Part shown: piece by piece, positions 27,419-41,097 of the stretch
Position numbering within the stretch: position 1 is the stretch's first letter
How the letters are laid out: the number at the start of each line of letters is the position of its first letter
NCBI GenBank assembly: GCA_019914995.1
Contig: CM034141.1
Location: 930,001-994,000, forward strand
Source: Acanthochlamys bracteata
Lineage: Eukaryota > Streptophyta > Magnoliopsida > Pandanales > Velloziaceae
Direction of reading: 5' to 3'
Length of the DNA stretch: 64,000 nucleotides
The notes under the pieces: generated by a model
The model's database searches: none
What the model saw: the letters and a program-made list of their open reading frames with translations, nothing else
Told to the model about the DNA's origin: nothing
Made by a program: the position numbers and the translations under genes

Positions 27419-30400
27419 ATGCCGTCGATGTTGAGCAGCGGCGGTACTCGTGGCCGTGGCGGCTTCTCTGCTCCGCCTTTCACCCGGGCTCACCAGATCG
27501 CCGCTCTTGCTCTAGTCACCATAACCTTTCTTCTCGCCCGTTCGCTCTACTGCACTCCTCCCTCGTCTCTGTCTTCGTCTACTTTTTCATCCACCGCTGC
27601 CGGCAGTGTTGCAGCCGGAGATCTGTTTGTTAGTGGGTCCCGGTTGAACTGGCCAGATAGAGGTTATGGGTCACGGCTTGATCTGAAGATCTACGTTTAC
27701 GAGGAAGACGAGATTGATGGGTTACGGCAGCTGATGCGCGGTAGAGATGGAAACATTGCTGTTGATTCTTGCATTAAAGGACAATGGGGAACACAGGTAT
27801 TAAGAATTTTCTTGTTTTGTAATTTTGTTAATTTCTGGAATTTTGTTATAGTTAGATGAAAATTTGATATAGAAGAGCTGGGCTGATAATGATATACAAT
27901 GTTTTAGCGCATGTTGTTTGTTGTTATAATTATAAAAAAGAAATGCAGGTAGAAATTAGTGAAAAGCAAGTGCTTCTTGGAATTATTCTGTACCTGTTAA
28001 TGGTGTTTTGTTTTTGGCTTGCGATTAAGAGTTCTATTGTTTTTCATGAAAAGTTTCAGGTAGGAATTAGTGGCATGTTGGTTTCGAGATGGTTATTTTG
28101 TAATTTTTCGTAGCATATTATTGTAGTTTGCTCTTTGAGTTGGATTTTTTTGAATTATTATTTTGTTTAAGTTAGTAGGACTTAGATGCATATTAGCTGC
28201 TGCTTGAGAAATTTGCAGAGATACCTTGAAATGATTGAGCTGCTCTTAACCCATCGGTGAGAGTCTAAGTAGGTTAGTAAATGGGGTGGCTTGTCTACCG
28301 TACATAATACAGCTGCCAGTGTGCTAGTGGGATATGAAAGATATATCAGTTTCAGTCAAAAAATCTTCTTCAAGAACTGTACAATCAGGGAAAAAAACTA
28401 GGTTGCTTCTTTGAGATATGGTAAATTCTGTTTGTATTACATGGTATTGTCAAAATGGGTATCTTAATTGCCAGTGCTTTTTAGGCTGTGTTGCTTGATA
28501 ATTGTTTCTTCAGATACCATTTTCTTTGTTCTGGCTAGCATTCGCTACTACTTTGTATTGACATCTTTGGATTCAGTTATGGGTTTGAATTTATACGTTT
28601 TTATGAAAATATTAGACGTTTGGTCTCCATGCAGGTCAAAATCCATCAGTTACTTTTACAATCAAAATTCCGTACATTGAAGAAAGAGGAAGCTGATCTG
28701 TTTTTTTTACCCTCCTATGTTAAATGTGTACGTATGAACGGCGGTTTGAATGACAAGGAGATCAACCGCACATATGTACAGGTAATATGCTCTAAGTTTG
28801 TCATATTGGGGCGTACCGCTTCTAAGTGCATCCAACTTAACACTGCATCATGGCCCATTAGATATAATAAACCAGTATGCAATCCAATGTCGAGATTTCT
28901 CTTTCTTGGTCGTTCTTTGCATTTCTTATTATGGTGCTCAATTGCTACATTATGTCATAATTATATAGCCACAGTGCTCTATGAATTTCAGGTTCTTGGT
29001 CAAATGCCATATTTTCGGTTGTCAGGTGGCCGGAACCATGTGTTTGTGTTCCCAAGGTAAATATGGTTTTCTCCTCTTTCTCTCTGTTTATTCTTTATTT
29101 ATTTGAATATCTCTAATACATTTTGTAATAAATGCAGCGGTGCTGGTGCTCATCTGTTTCGATCTTGGGCGCCATTTTTAAATCGTTCCATCATTCTTAC
29201 TCCAGAGGTACTATCGGTACAGCTTAGCGTTGATGAAATTTTTGAGATGCCAACTGCATTAAAATTTATGCTTGATTACAGCTATTACCCAAGATGTTAG
29301 GAGAACATTTAGTGCTTCCAACTAAGGCTTCTTTCTGCTTACTGGTGATATGATTGTTTCTTAAAAATTGTATTTGAAGCCCTCTATAACTCAAGTTAGG
29401 AGAATGTCAAATGTTGGTAGGCCATTGTTAGTTTTCTAGTACTAGACTAGCTAAGCAGAATTCATCAAGAAAGCTGCTTAATTATATATTAAGTGATACA
29501 TGAATGACCTCTAGTATGTAGATTTCTCTAAATTTGCTGACTTTTGATGAATATATGTAAAGGAATTTTGCTGTCTTCAAGTATTGGCACCTTTACGTCA
29601 CATTGCATGCATACAAGTGTCACTTAGCCATGATTCCTCATGACGTCTTATGGAACCGTCTTTTAGTCAATGAAAAGATCATCAACAAGCATACCTTATA
29701 GTCAGCTTGCTGTTTCTCTTAAAGAATCAGGATACTTCTAGTAATAGTTCAACCAAGCAAATCACTTGGACCATCCACTAATTCTTCTGTATAGTGCCAT
29801 GCACATGTTCTTATTACTACTGGTTTACATGAAGTTTATAGCTGGATTCCCTAATTTTGCATGAACATCCTTAACAGATTGACTTTTTTGTTAGGCTGCG
29901 TAGAAGTCATATTACAGATTTACATTCTCCGTTTCTTTTATAGGGGGACCGTACTGATAAGCGAGATACGAGTGCATTTAACACATGGAAAGACATAATT
30001 ATTCCTGGGAATGTGGATGATGGAATGACTAAATTGTATGGTTCAACTTTAGTTCAACCTATCCCTTTGTCAAGAAGAAAGTATCTGGCAAATTTTCTAG
30101 GTCGTGCCCAAGGAAAAGTTGGTCGTCTTCAACTGCTTGAGCTTGCCAAGAAATACCCAGAGAAGGTAGCGCCTTGCCACTGGTCAATCATTTCCTTCAA
30201 ATAGACATAAGATGAATAATTCCTTTTTTATAGTCTAATATTTCCTATAACATGAGTACATGCTTGGTCACATTTCCATAAAAAAGGTAAGTGCAAGAAA
30301 ACTGTGTTTTAAATCCCCTAGCATGATACCTATCCTTTTAAAGATCTGTGAGATATCCAAGTTCTATTCGGCCTTGTCACATTCAAAATCCTTCCAGAAG

Positions 30401-31071
30401 CTAGTCGATTAGGTTGTTGCTAGATAAATCAATAGTAAATTTGTAAGGGTAACTCACACAAACTCTTGAAGCCACTTGGGAGAGGAACTGAAAGCTTTCT
30501 AGATAACATCCCATGAGTTTCATGCTTTCTGCTATGGTAAAGTTGACCTTGATTCCAACAAGTTAGCTCTCATTCCCCCGTTAACTGGTTTGCTTGAAGC
30601 ACATATGAAGTTGCTGTTGCTCTTTCCATGGATGGATAGTAACATGGTTTGATAGGTGCCAATCTCTTTTGTTTGTTAGTTTTCTTTTTGTCTTTTGTGG
30701 CTCTTGGGTTATTCATGCTGCAGAAAAGTTTGGCCTTTGTCTATAATTATTGGTGAATGCTTCAGAATGTTGTAAATTGGATGCTTATTTGCATTTGAAA
30801 TTCTTGATATATGTAGCTTTTACTGATTTGGTTGTTTGCAAAATATCGCATGGGTTATTAAGTTCTGATTATATTTCAGATTTCTATTTCTTTCTCCAGA
30901 GAGCATGCATATTGATTTTTGTCAACAGTTGGAATGTCCAGAGTTACAGCTTAGTGGCCCCAACAAATTGGGGAGGTTGGATTATTTCAATCACTTGAGG
31001 AACGCTAAGTTCTGCCTTTCACCGCGTGGCGAGTCATCATGGACACTTCGCTTTTATGAAGCATTTTTTGT

Positions 31072-31106
<35 letters not shown>

Positions 31107-31656
31107 TATATATATCCAGCAACTTCAAACTTACACCTGCATGCACAACATAATATTTGTTTTGAGAAGTTTTGATTTTCATTTGACAACCTCTGATTTT
31201 GTTATGGCTGAACTAGGAATGTGTTCCAGTTATCCTGTCAGATCAAGTTGAACTACCTTTCCAGAACGTGATCGATTACATGCAGATATCAATTAAATGG
31301 CCCTCTACACAGATAGGTCCTCAGCTGTTGGAATATCTAGAATCAATACCAGGTCTGTTCGATGCATTTTCAGCTGATTCATATTTTTAATTTTGCTGAT
31401 CTAGCGTCTTCTCATGTCATTTTCAGATGAGGTGATTGAGAGGATGATAGCCCATGGTAGAAAAGTTAGGTGCCTTTGGGTTTATGCACCAGAATCTGAG
31501 CCATGCTCTGCCATGGTGGGAATCTTGTGGGAGCTACAAAGCAAGGTTAGGAGGTTTCACCAGTCAACAGAAACCTTCTGGCTTCACAATTGTTCTATTG
31601 TGAATAGAGACTTGGTTGACTTCCAAAATTGGGGAATACCTGTTCCATTGCCCTGA
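27419..31656 (+). CDS. GT47 exostosin-like glycosyltransferase
   Basis: Eight coding exons: 27419-27796, 28635-28781, 28992-29056, 29138-29207, 29944-30165, 30929-31072, 31217-31352 and 31427-31656, giving 463 residues. It is a type II Golgi-membrane enzyme of the GT47 exostosin family, which build plant wall polysaccharides and arabinogalactan or extensin glycans. A signal anchor (IAALALVTITFLLARSLY) follows a short basic N-terminus. The exostosin domain includes LKIYVYEEDE, EADLFFLPSYVKC, GRNHVFVFPSGAGAHLF, KDIIIPG, the nucleotide-sugar region FCLSPRGESSWTLRFYEAF, and CVPVILSDQVELPF. The donor and acceptor sugars cannot be read from the sequence. An in-frame ATG 33 bases upstream (27386) precedes a (CT)n run and would add 11 residues; I prefer 27419. 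Exon 6 ends GTG/GTCTCT directly before a long (CT)n tract. Confidence 0.9.
31073..31105 (+). repeat. (CT)n microsatellite at a 5' splice site
   Basis: About 14 CT units begin inside the donor of intron 6 of the GT47 gene (GTG/GTCTCTCTCT). The repeat forms the donor's intronic part, so changes in its length sit directly next to the splice signal. Confidence 0.8.
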
Positions 31657-31991
31657 ATATAATCTAGCGAACCAGGTAAAAGTGCACGGTTATGCTTAAA
31701 ATTATTGGTGCTTGTTCTTTCTTTCTCTCTTTCTTTATTCCAAGCCACAGCACATGGGTGCTTGTCTTTACATTGCTTATGCTTACAACACACACTATGG
31801 TCATCCACATTCACGTCTAGATAGAACGCTCAGTTCGTCAGATAGTTCAGAACCTTGAATAGACACGTTTATGTATGCTTTGCAAAAAGTCAGAAGATAC
31901 AGTTACTAGTAAAACTAAAACCAGGTAGATAGGCCATCAGGGTAACTCTTTTATAATTCTCTATGATGGTTACATTATTCATACTAGACAC

Positions 31992-33970
31992 TTAATTAAA
32001 CATAGAACACTTCTGTCTTATCTCTCTTTGGGAGTCAATTCTTACACCTTTTTTTCCCATCTTCACCATAGCATCAACAAAATTTCCATGAGTGCTGATG
32101 GCGTTTTAAAGTCAATAGCGGCTTTTGTAGACTCATCTGCGTAGAGTATAGTGTCTGACCTAAAAACTATGAATCAATTTTTAATGTTCTGGAATATTTA
32201 GGTGTCAATGACATCACTGCTGCTATTATCTAGAGGGGTTTCTTGCAATTAGGTCCATCCTGTGGGCATTGCTGTTTGAGTTCAGGCAAGGAACTTGGAT
32301 TGATTAGTGGATCAGAACCGCCACTGGGGAAATTATAAAGCTGATCTGTGACAAAGAAGCATGCAGCTTTCCCAATGGTGTGTGCAGCTTCAGTCAAGAA
32401 AATTATTAAAAAGGGGAAACAAAAATGGAAATCTTATCAATTACTAAACCGAGAGGATGTAAAGAACATTAATAATAACTTGACATAGGATATGATAATA
32501 TGCAGTAACTATTATACACCATGATGTGTAAATAAAAAGATCATGATTTGCTTGTATGGTGAGTACTGTATTACACGTTAGTGCTACTCATCTTAATGCG
32601 GTATAATATTACTGATGATGCCATAAAATACAATACTATCATGTTAACATTTACGTCAATGCAATATGGTGTGATTCATTGTATAGTCATTAGATGCTGC
32701 ATGTCCATGACACACTAAAATCTCACCACTGAGTAGAACAAAATCTTTTTCTGAAAGCACTTTCTTTGCAAACTTAGCTTTAAGAACCTGTAGTGACTCT
32801 GTTACTTCTGGCAGTTGAGAAGCATCCAAGATGTTTGAAACACGACCGTTTTTCCTTCCAGTTGGAACTAAATATCTTGGTCCACTGGCCTAACTACAAA
32901 AGTTGTCATGTAACAGTTGAATGCTTACAAAGCAGGAACAGTAACACTTGCTATGGCACCTTTTTATCAGAGAATACATTTAATGCTTTGGTAGTCAAAG
33001 TAGAGACCTAGGCAGTGATTATGATCTGAGCTGATATATCAACTTCTACTGCATTGTGCATTTGCATTTTGATTTTAGTATGAAAGGAGGGTATACATCC
33101 TGTGCAGCCAATTTATGTAACGATTTTGGTTTTCGTTAATCTCTTTATAGAACTCCCTATCTATGATTAGTTTTCAGTAATTCTTTCTACTGCGTTGCAG
33201 CAAAGTGTTAATAACAAAATTACTCACCAGAGCTATGGAATCTTGAGCAGCCATGGCCAGAATGTCACACATGAGACATACCTGGACATTCCTCTTCAAG
33301 TTTTGCTTTTATGTTATCAATCACTTCAAAGCCTTCCAATCCTGCATGATTTGACGATTTGAACTCCAAGCTACGGCTATCTGGAAACCTAACCAGCACT
33401 GAAAGCATGACATCCCTGCATGCAGCAATTAGATTAGTGTCACAATTCACAGCAGCTCTTACATAAGTTTCTAAGAACAACAAGTTTATGGGTGGCAGTT
33501 GTTCACCCACTACATTAGAACAATTTCTTTTAGTCAGCGTGGTTGTATATGTTTCAGGTTGATTTTTCAGAATATTGTCAAACATTAACTGAAGTCTTCA
33601 GAGCTCTATTTTCTTCCATTTTCTGCTTTATTCGTAATCAGGCATAATTTCATGTATAGTAATCTTAGGCTACTTTGTGGGCGCTCAATCAGGTTATTTC
33701 GACATGCCTTACCTACTTGACTGTGCTTTAGTTAGGACACTGATCTTCTGGTATCCAAACTACTCGCTGTTTGGTTTAACTATTATACAGTCATGTTGTT
33801 ATCTTTCATGGCTAATAAACATATAATCTGAAAAATAGGCACACAATGCTTGATCTTAAAGAGTTTGTACAGGTGTCTGCGGATTCTGCTCGGTAGCTTT
33901 ATCAACTTCAGAAGCAACAATGAACTCAGCAATCGGGCATGCCCGGAAATTAAACCCTACTTGCAGCTGG
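31992..33970 (-). pseudogene. Class III peroxidase pseudogene (PER43-like)
   Basis: The four-exon layout of a secretory plant peroxidase is still visible. Exon A (about 33970-33841) encodes QLQVGFNFRACPIAEFIVAS. Exon B (33415-33228) carries GFEVIDNIKAKLEEECPG and CDILAMAAQDSIAL. Exon C (32889-32727) carries ASGPRYLVPTGRKNGRVSN and LSEKDFVLLSG. Exon D (32387-31992) carries AAHTIGKAACFF, LYNFPSGGSDP, then VKMGKKG and ends CSMFN-stop. Lesions include an extra T and a lost base in exon B, a frameshift after QDGPNC, two in-frame stops around IFQNIKN, and another frameshift before NFVDAMVKMG. The Asp of the distal GCDA site has become His, and the distal RLHFHDC motif in exon A is degraded. Introns are retained, so it is not a processed copy. 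The order and wording of exon D most resemble Arabidopsis PER43. Confidence 0.85.
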
Positions 33971-34576
33971 CATTCTGAATATTGGCATGCTAAGGTGCAC
34001 AGCAGAAGCAGACCCTATCTCAACTTCTCAAGTTTCCAAAACATACTTCATGCAATGGCAGAGAAGAAAACTGGTTTGTGTTTAGTCTCTGCTGCTTTAG
34101 AAGTCATGCTGTATTATACTTGTGTTTGTTTCTTTTCTTCTTTGACATTTGTGAACGTCTTGTGAGATTAATTGTTTAGAGACAGTAACTGATGTTTCCA
34201 TTATCTTCACTGCCAGTTCAGTTCAGTTCCAACAGCTCTTTGTCCATAGGCATTTATGGTTCCCTATAATTCAATCCTGCATTTCTCCTGAAGAGAAATT
34301 ACGATTTGGTTATGTGACATCTACCGTATTTATATGAATTTCTTGTACGCACGTTACGCGTTGTTAGACTTTGTGTAAGGATTCATACAGCCGACACTAT
34401 TTAGTAGAATAAAATTTAGTTGAAGAAATGGAGACCTTCATCTGCATTGATTACTGGATAGGATATTCTGTGATTGCACTCACTTGGTGAAAAGCTGTAA
34501 ATCATCAACTGATAGAAATTTACACTGACTTGCCTAATGGCAACAAGGCATGCATCTTGATCAAAAAGTACTACAG
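33971..34576. other. Intergenic, decayed peroxidase 5' region
   Basis: The signal-peptide region of the dead peroxidase should lie just above 33970, but no clean frame survives. The rest shows no gene; 34400-34576 is probably the 3' untranslated region of the small gene at 34577-34783. Confidence 0.4.
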
Positions 34577-34783
34577 TCATAGAAGACCATGGCGTTGCTG
34601 CAAGGGAAAATGAGACACTACCAGTTTTGCACCATGCTCTTTCCTTGCCTTAACGCCACTACGACTTTTGTTCTCTTTCGATGTGTGTGAAGCTGCTGCT
34701 GCTGGTTGTTCTTGCTGTGCAGATGGTTCTTGAACAGTGGTGATCTTGCATGAGCATAGCAAATTTGAGAGGCATGCACCCAT
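34577..34783 (-). CDS. Small protein with an MGACLS acylation-type N-terminus (68 aa), unknown function
   Basis: A single-exon frame from the ATG at 34783 to a TGA at 34577 encodes 68 residues. I do not recognise the family. It starts MGACLSNLLCSCKI: Gly2 followed by Ser6 fits N-myristoylation, and Cys4, Cys10 and Cys12 could be palmitoylated, so membrane attachment is plausible. The middle is Gln/Ala/Ser-rich and the C-terminal half is basic (SRSGVKARKEHGAKL). Support as a gene comes from the promoter: TATATAAA at 34859-34866 lies 76 bases upstream of the ATG, and an AAAACCCTAAA telo-box directly precedes the start. It could also be a first exon or a relic, since it sits between two pseudogenes. 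Confidence 0.45.
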   Translation of the reverse strand: MGACLSNLLCSCKITTVQEPSAQQEQPAAAASHTSKENKSRSGVKARKEHGAKLVVSHFPLQQRHGLL

Positions 34784-34858
34784 TTTAGGGTTTTCGCTTT
34801 TCAAAATTAAATTTGAAGTTAGATTTTGATGAAGTAATGAGGGTGTATGATTTATGGG

Positions 34859-34866
34859 TTTATATA
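34859..34866 (-). promoter_or_regulatory. TATA box of the small acylated-protein gene
   Basis: TATATAAA on the minus strand, 76 bases upstream of the ATG at 34783. A telo-box-like AAAACCCTAAA lies at 34784-34794, immediately before the start codon. Confidence 0.5.
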
Positions 34867-35278
34867 CACTAGCTGATTTCTTAGTGCTGAAGTACAATAA
34901 ATGAACAGGTGAAGTAAGAGGAAAGAGTGTTGAAGTTTCTGTGCTTTTATTGATAGTCAATGTATTTTGGTGAGCAGCGGAGTACTCGAAAGATAACGCT
35001 CGAGTCTTGTGGAAAACAAAATCAGACATGAATCCTTGGCAACCAAGTTCCCATAAAAATCCAAGGGAAGCTGCCTGGCAAGAGAGCTTGATCACTAGAG
35101 TTGTTCCAAGTCTTCAGTGATGCTGACAAAAAGATTCCTTGCATCTGTCCAATGCTAAGAATTTTCAAAGACCTCCATAAAATGGAATGCAGCAGAAATT
35201 TTGAAAATCAGTGACCGGGAAATAACGTAATCATTTGAAACTTGTCTTCAATGATGCCGACAAGTTCATTGAAACTTA

Positions 35279-35559
35279 GAGCGCGCTTTAAACGTAGAAA
35301 TGAATTCCACAAAAGTGAAAAAATAAAAAACTAAAATTTATTAAAAAAATTGGTTGAAAGTAAGTTTATAATTTTTAGTTTAATTTTATCCGAAAGCAAG
35401 TAGAAATGAGAAGTGGAGTTTAAAATTTTGAAATAATAAATTTTTGGATAGTAAAATAAAAGTAAAATTCTCGGTTCAATAAATAACTAAAATACATAAA
35501 TTTTTTGAAACTTCAGATCGGCAGAAGAAAGTGAAATTTTTGGCATTTAAAACATACTC
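35279..35559. mobile_element. Harbinger/Tourist-type MITE
   Basis: A 281-base element flanked by TTA direct repeats (35276-35278 and 35560-35562). Its ends, GAGCGCGCTTTAAACG and the inverted right end GAGTATGTTTTAAATG, are imperfect terminal inverted repeats. A three-base TTA target duplication is the hallmark of the PIF/Harbinger superfamily. There is no coding capacity. Confidence 0.65.
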
Positions 35560-35650
35560 TTAATCTCAAATAATATAGAAATATTCCTTTGAATTGTCTG
35601 CAAAAATATGTTTGAAAGCTGAACAATCATAGTTCTTCTGGAAACGTTTA

Positions 35651-35939
35651 GGGCGTATTTCAAATGTCCTGAATTTCGTGAAAGTGAAAAATAGAAAGTA
35701 GAATTTCTTAAAAAATAAAGTGGAAGTGAAGTTCAATATTTATGTTTCAATAAATTTTGAAAGTGTGTTGAAAATTAAAAGATATAATTGTATTGAGAAA
35801 AGTGTAAAAAAAAGTTAAAACTGAAATTCTGTATGTCGAAGTGGAGTTCTGAGTTCTTTGTATAATTGAAACATAAAAACTGTTCGGAACTTAAAATCTG
35901 ACGGAAGAAAGTAGAATTACGGATATTTGAAACACGCCC
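35651..35939. mobile_element. Harbinger/Tourist-type MITE, well-preserved ends
   Basis: A 289-base element flanked by TTA (35648-35650 and 35940-35942). The left end GGGCGTATTTCAAATGTCC and the inverted right end GGGCGTGTTTCAAATATCC match at 17 of 19 bases. The interior is A/T-rich with repeated GAAGTGGAGTT-like words and no reading frame. It lies 90 bases from the element at 35279-35559 and just downstream of the ADH pseudogene. Confidence 0.75.
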
Positions 35940-36012
35940 TTATAGAAAAATCTCATGATACTGAAGTTCATTTAAAAAATTTACAAAGATTGAAAGTGTG
36001 ACAAGTTACCGC

Positions 36013-37515
<1,503 letters not shown>

Positions 37516-37948
37516 CTTCAGCAAAAGCTTAGAATTTGATCGATCAGATGAACTTAAATCTTCAACTTTGGAGCGTACTGCCTTTAGATATTTTTCAGAT
37601 TCAACGAAAAACAAAATTTTTTTTTCAGATTTAACTTGCAAATAACACGACCGTGCTAATGGGATTTTAGTACTTACTAGACCCGTGAGTCATGCCGTAA
37701 ACCTTCCAGCGTAATCTGACTCAAACTGTTTCCACTACGTCTAATCTAGACCCGGGAGTCCTACTTGAAGATTAAGAAAGATATAATATTCAAATCGGTA
37801 CAAGAGTGAACATACATAGAAAACAAATTTTTTAAGTAAAATTAACATGTTCGATATAACATTCTCATCATGAACAAAATTAACCAGATTTTGATTGATT
37901 AATCCATCATTACATTTAATTAATTACATTTTTTTTTCCTTAATTGGT

Positions 37949-38951
<1,003 letters not shown>

Positions 38952-39000
38952 GGTTATGTGTTGTTGTTGTTATTGTGGCGGACTTGTTGTGTGGCGAGAG

Positions 39001-39120
39001 TGTTATAGAGAGAGTGTGTGTGTGTGTGTGAGAAGAATGTTATCTGAGGCTTATCTGTTAGGGCTATCAGATTAGATTCTCATGCAATCTAATTAGCCAC
39101 AAGGAGTGCTTTCATTGGTG
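39001..39120 (-). promoter_or_regulatory. LHCB4 promoter with GATA/I-box motifs
   Basis: Upstream of the ATG at 38951 the minus strand carries a TATA-like CTATAACA (about 39001-39008), a (CA)n tract, CTCAGATAAC and CAGATAAG (39040-39057), CTGATAGCC, and a CCAAT box (39114-39118). Paired GATA motifs (I-boxes) upstream of a TATA box are a known arrangement in light-regulated photosynthesis genes. The assignment rests on motif matching only. Confidence 0.45.
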
Positions 39121-40911
39121 ACACCATGGACTAGGGTTTGTGGTTCATATTCCTTTCTAGGACTTAGATTTTTTTACTAGTATATGAGATTTCTTTTCGT
39201 TGTCTATTATGCTGCAAAAAGAAAAAGATAGAAAATTCTTGTGTTGAGTAATATTTGCCTGTGTAGGTGAATGTTTGAAAGGTGCATGCATGGTTTTACA
39301 GAAGTTTGGTATTACTTTTTCAACTACTTTTATTTTTATTTTTTTTATAATTTTATATAATGTTATATATATATATATTTTTTAAAATTCAAAAGTAAAA
39401 AACATATATATCAAATAATTTATTAGTATTATTTTTTTATAAAAAATAAAAGTTATTTTTGGAATATTTTTTTAATATTTTTTATTTTAAAAAAATTATT
39501 TTGTAAGCACACGAAAAATTTTCTTTTTTATTATTGAAATGCCCAACCCAATTAATGAACTGAGCAGTTTTGCGATTATCACAAATTTGCCACTTGATGC
39601 AGGTATACATTTCGTATAGCATCTGTTTATATTGCCACCTATTTCTATATATTTGAGCATTTGAAAGTACTTATAAAAATTAATTTTTTAAAATAAATAG
39701 TTTATTATATTTAAAAAATAAATTTTATTTCTTATAAAAAATAATAATAGTAATAAAATTATGATGTAAAACTTTTTTGTACCGCCAAAATATGCCCTCT
39801 ATAAAATATTTACACGTAGTTGGCACTTGTATAGCAAAAAGTTTGAAACTAAATACTTGCTTTAAATTGGTGCACCAAATTAGTAAGCATGTTAAATATG
39901 GGTCTCGTATTATAATAAGTGTGCGTTTTGGAATTTCTTATAAATGAAAAATATTTTTATTGTTTTTACTTTCAAAAAATAAAAAATATATATAATAAAA
40001 AAATCTTATTAAATAAAATTTTTCTACACTATCTAAATTTTTAAATAATTATAAAATATGTATTAAAAAATATAAAATAAAAAAAATTAAAAAGCAGTGT
40101 GGTATGCACTACTAAACACACTCTAAGTCAATTGAAACCTAAATGAAAAGACCAAAATACTAACTTAGGGCCTTTTGGTGGCTTATTTTATCTTAAAATT
40201 CTTTAACCTTTTATTTTTAAAGATATTTCTGCATTAACAAAATTATGAATGAATTACATAGTATAAATTATTTCATCAAATATATTTTACTAGAAACATC
40301 TTATTTTAGTTTATCCTAAACAACCATTTAAATTAGGTTAAAAAAATTTTCCGGCAACACGTTGAACATTTAAAATAATTGAAAATAAAAGAATCTTGCT
40401 TTTCCAATTTGCTTTAAATTTTAAAGTGTTACAATTTTCTTGTTTTTTCCAATTTTTTTCAGAAAACAAGATTATTATCTATTGGTTTCGTTCTTCAAAG
40501 AGTTTATTAAAAATATTAATGTAATAAAAGAGTGTTACCTGTTGAGGCAAAGTGAGCTTTAAAAAAGGAATAATAAAAAGTGTGATTATTAGAATATGTA
40601 GTGGGACCCCAACATTCACGTAAAAGTCCTTAACAGAAGCATATTGATATATTGCTCCAACAAGTCCGCGTTCACTAACCTATCAAATTTATTTTTTTTA
40701 AAACTTAATTTAATTTTAATTTATTTTCAAAATAAAATAAATAAAATTACTAAATTTAAACTATTTTGGTCAAAAATTTTTAATTCACTTTACCAACTTA
40801 CTTTCTCAAAATGAATTTCAGATAAGTCCTTGAAGACGATAATTTTACAAAATGGATTCAAAACGCAAATAAGCCCTTATGAAATATCGAATTACAAAAT
40901 AGCACTAGGAA
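39121..40911. other. Intergenic between LHCB4 and FAS2
   Basis: A/T-rich DNA without a supported gene. It contains one member of the TTTGG-ended element family (39919-40123) and further A/T-rich repeats near 40650-40800 that begin GCGTTCACTAACC. Confidence 0.5.
39919..40123. repeat. MITE-like A/T-rich element
   Basis: The left end GTGTGCGTTTTGGAATTT and the inverted right end GAGTGTGTTTAGTAGTGC are imperfect terminal inverted repeats around about 170 bases of nearly pure A/T that match the family core. It is one of the better-bounded copies. Confidence 0.55.
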
Positions 40912-40953
40912 TTAGCAGACCAACCTTCTCACATAGGTCCAACGCCTCTTTGT

Positions 40954-40985
40954 ATTCCCGCCATATCTTGGCGCCAAAACCCTAG
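40954..40985 (+). promoter_or_regulatory. E2F sites and telo-box in the FAS2 promoter
   Basis: ATTCCCGCC (40954-40962) and GGCGCCAAAA (40970-40979; TTTTGGCGCC on the other strand, a perfect TTTSSCGC E2F match) are followed at once by AAAACCCTAG (40976-40985), a telo-box. All lie 115-145 bases upstream of the FAS2 ATG. E2F-driven S-phase expression is established for plant CAF-1 (FAS1), so this is a credible control region. Confidence 0.65.
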
Positions 40986-41097
40986 AAAGGCATTTCTTTC
41001 TTTTCCCCCAAAATTTCCCCCAAATTATTACAACTGCTTCCATTTCTCGATCAATCGAAGAAGAAGAAGAAGAATCGAACGGGAGAGTGAGCGAAAG

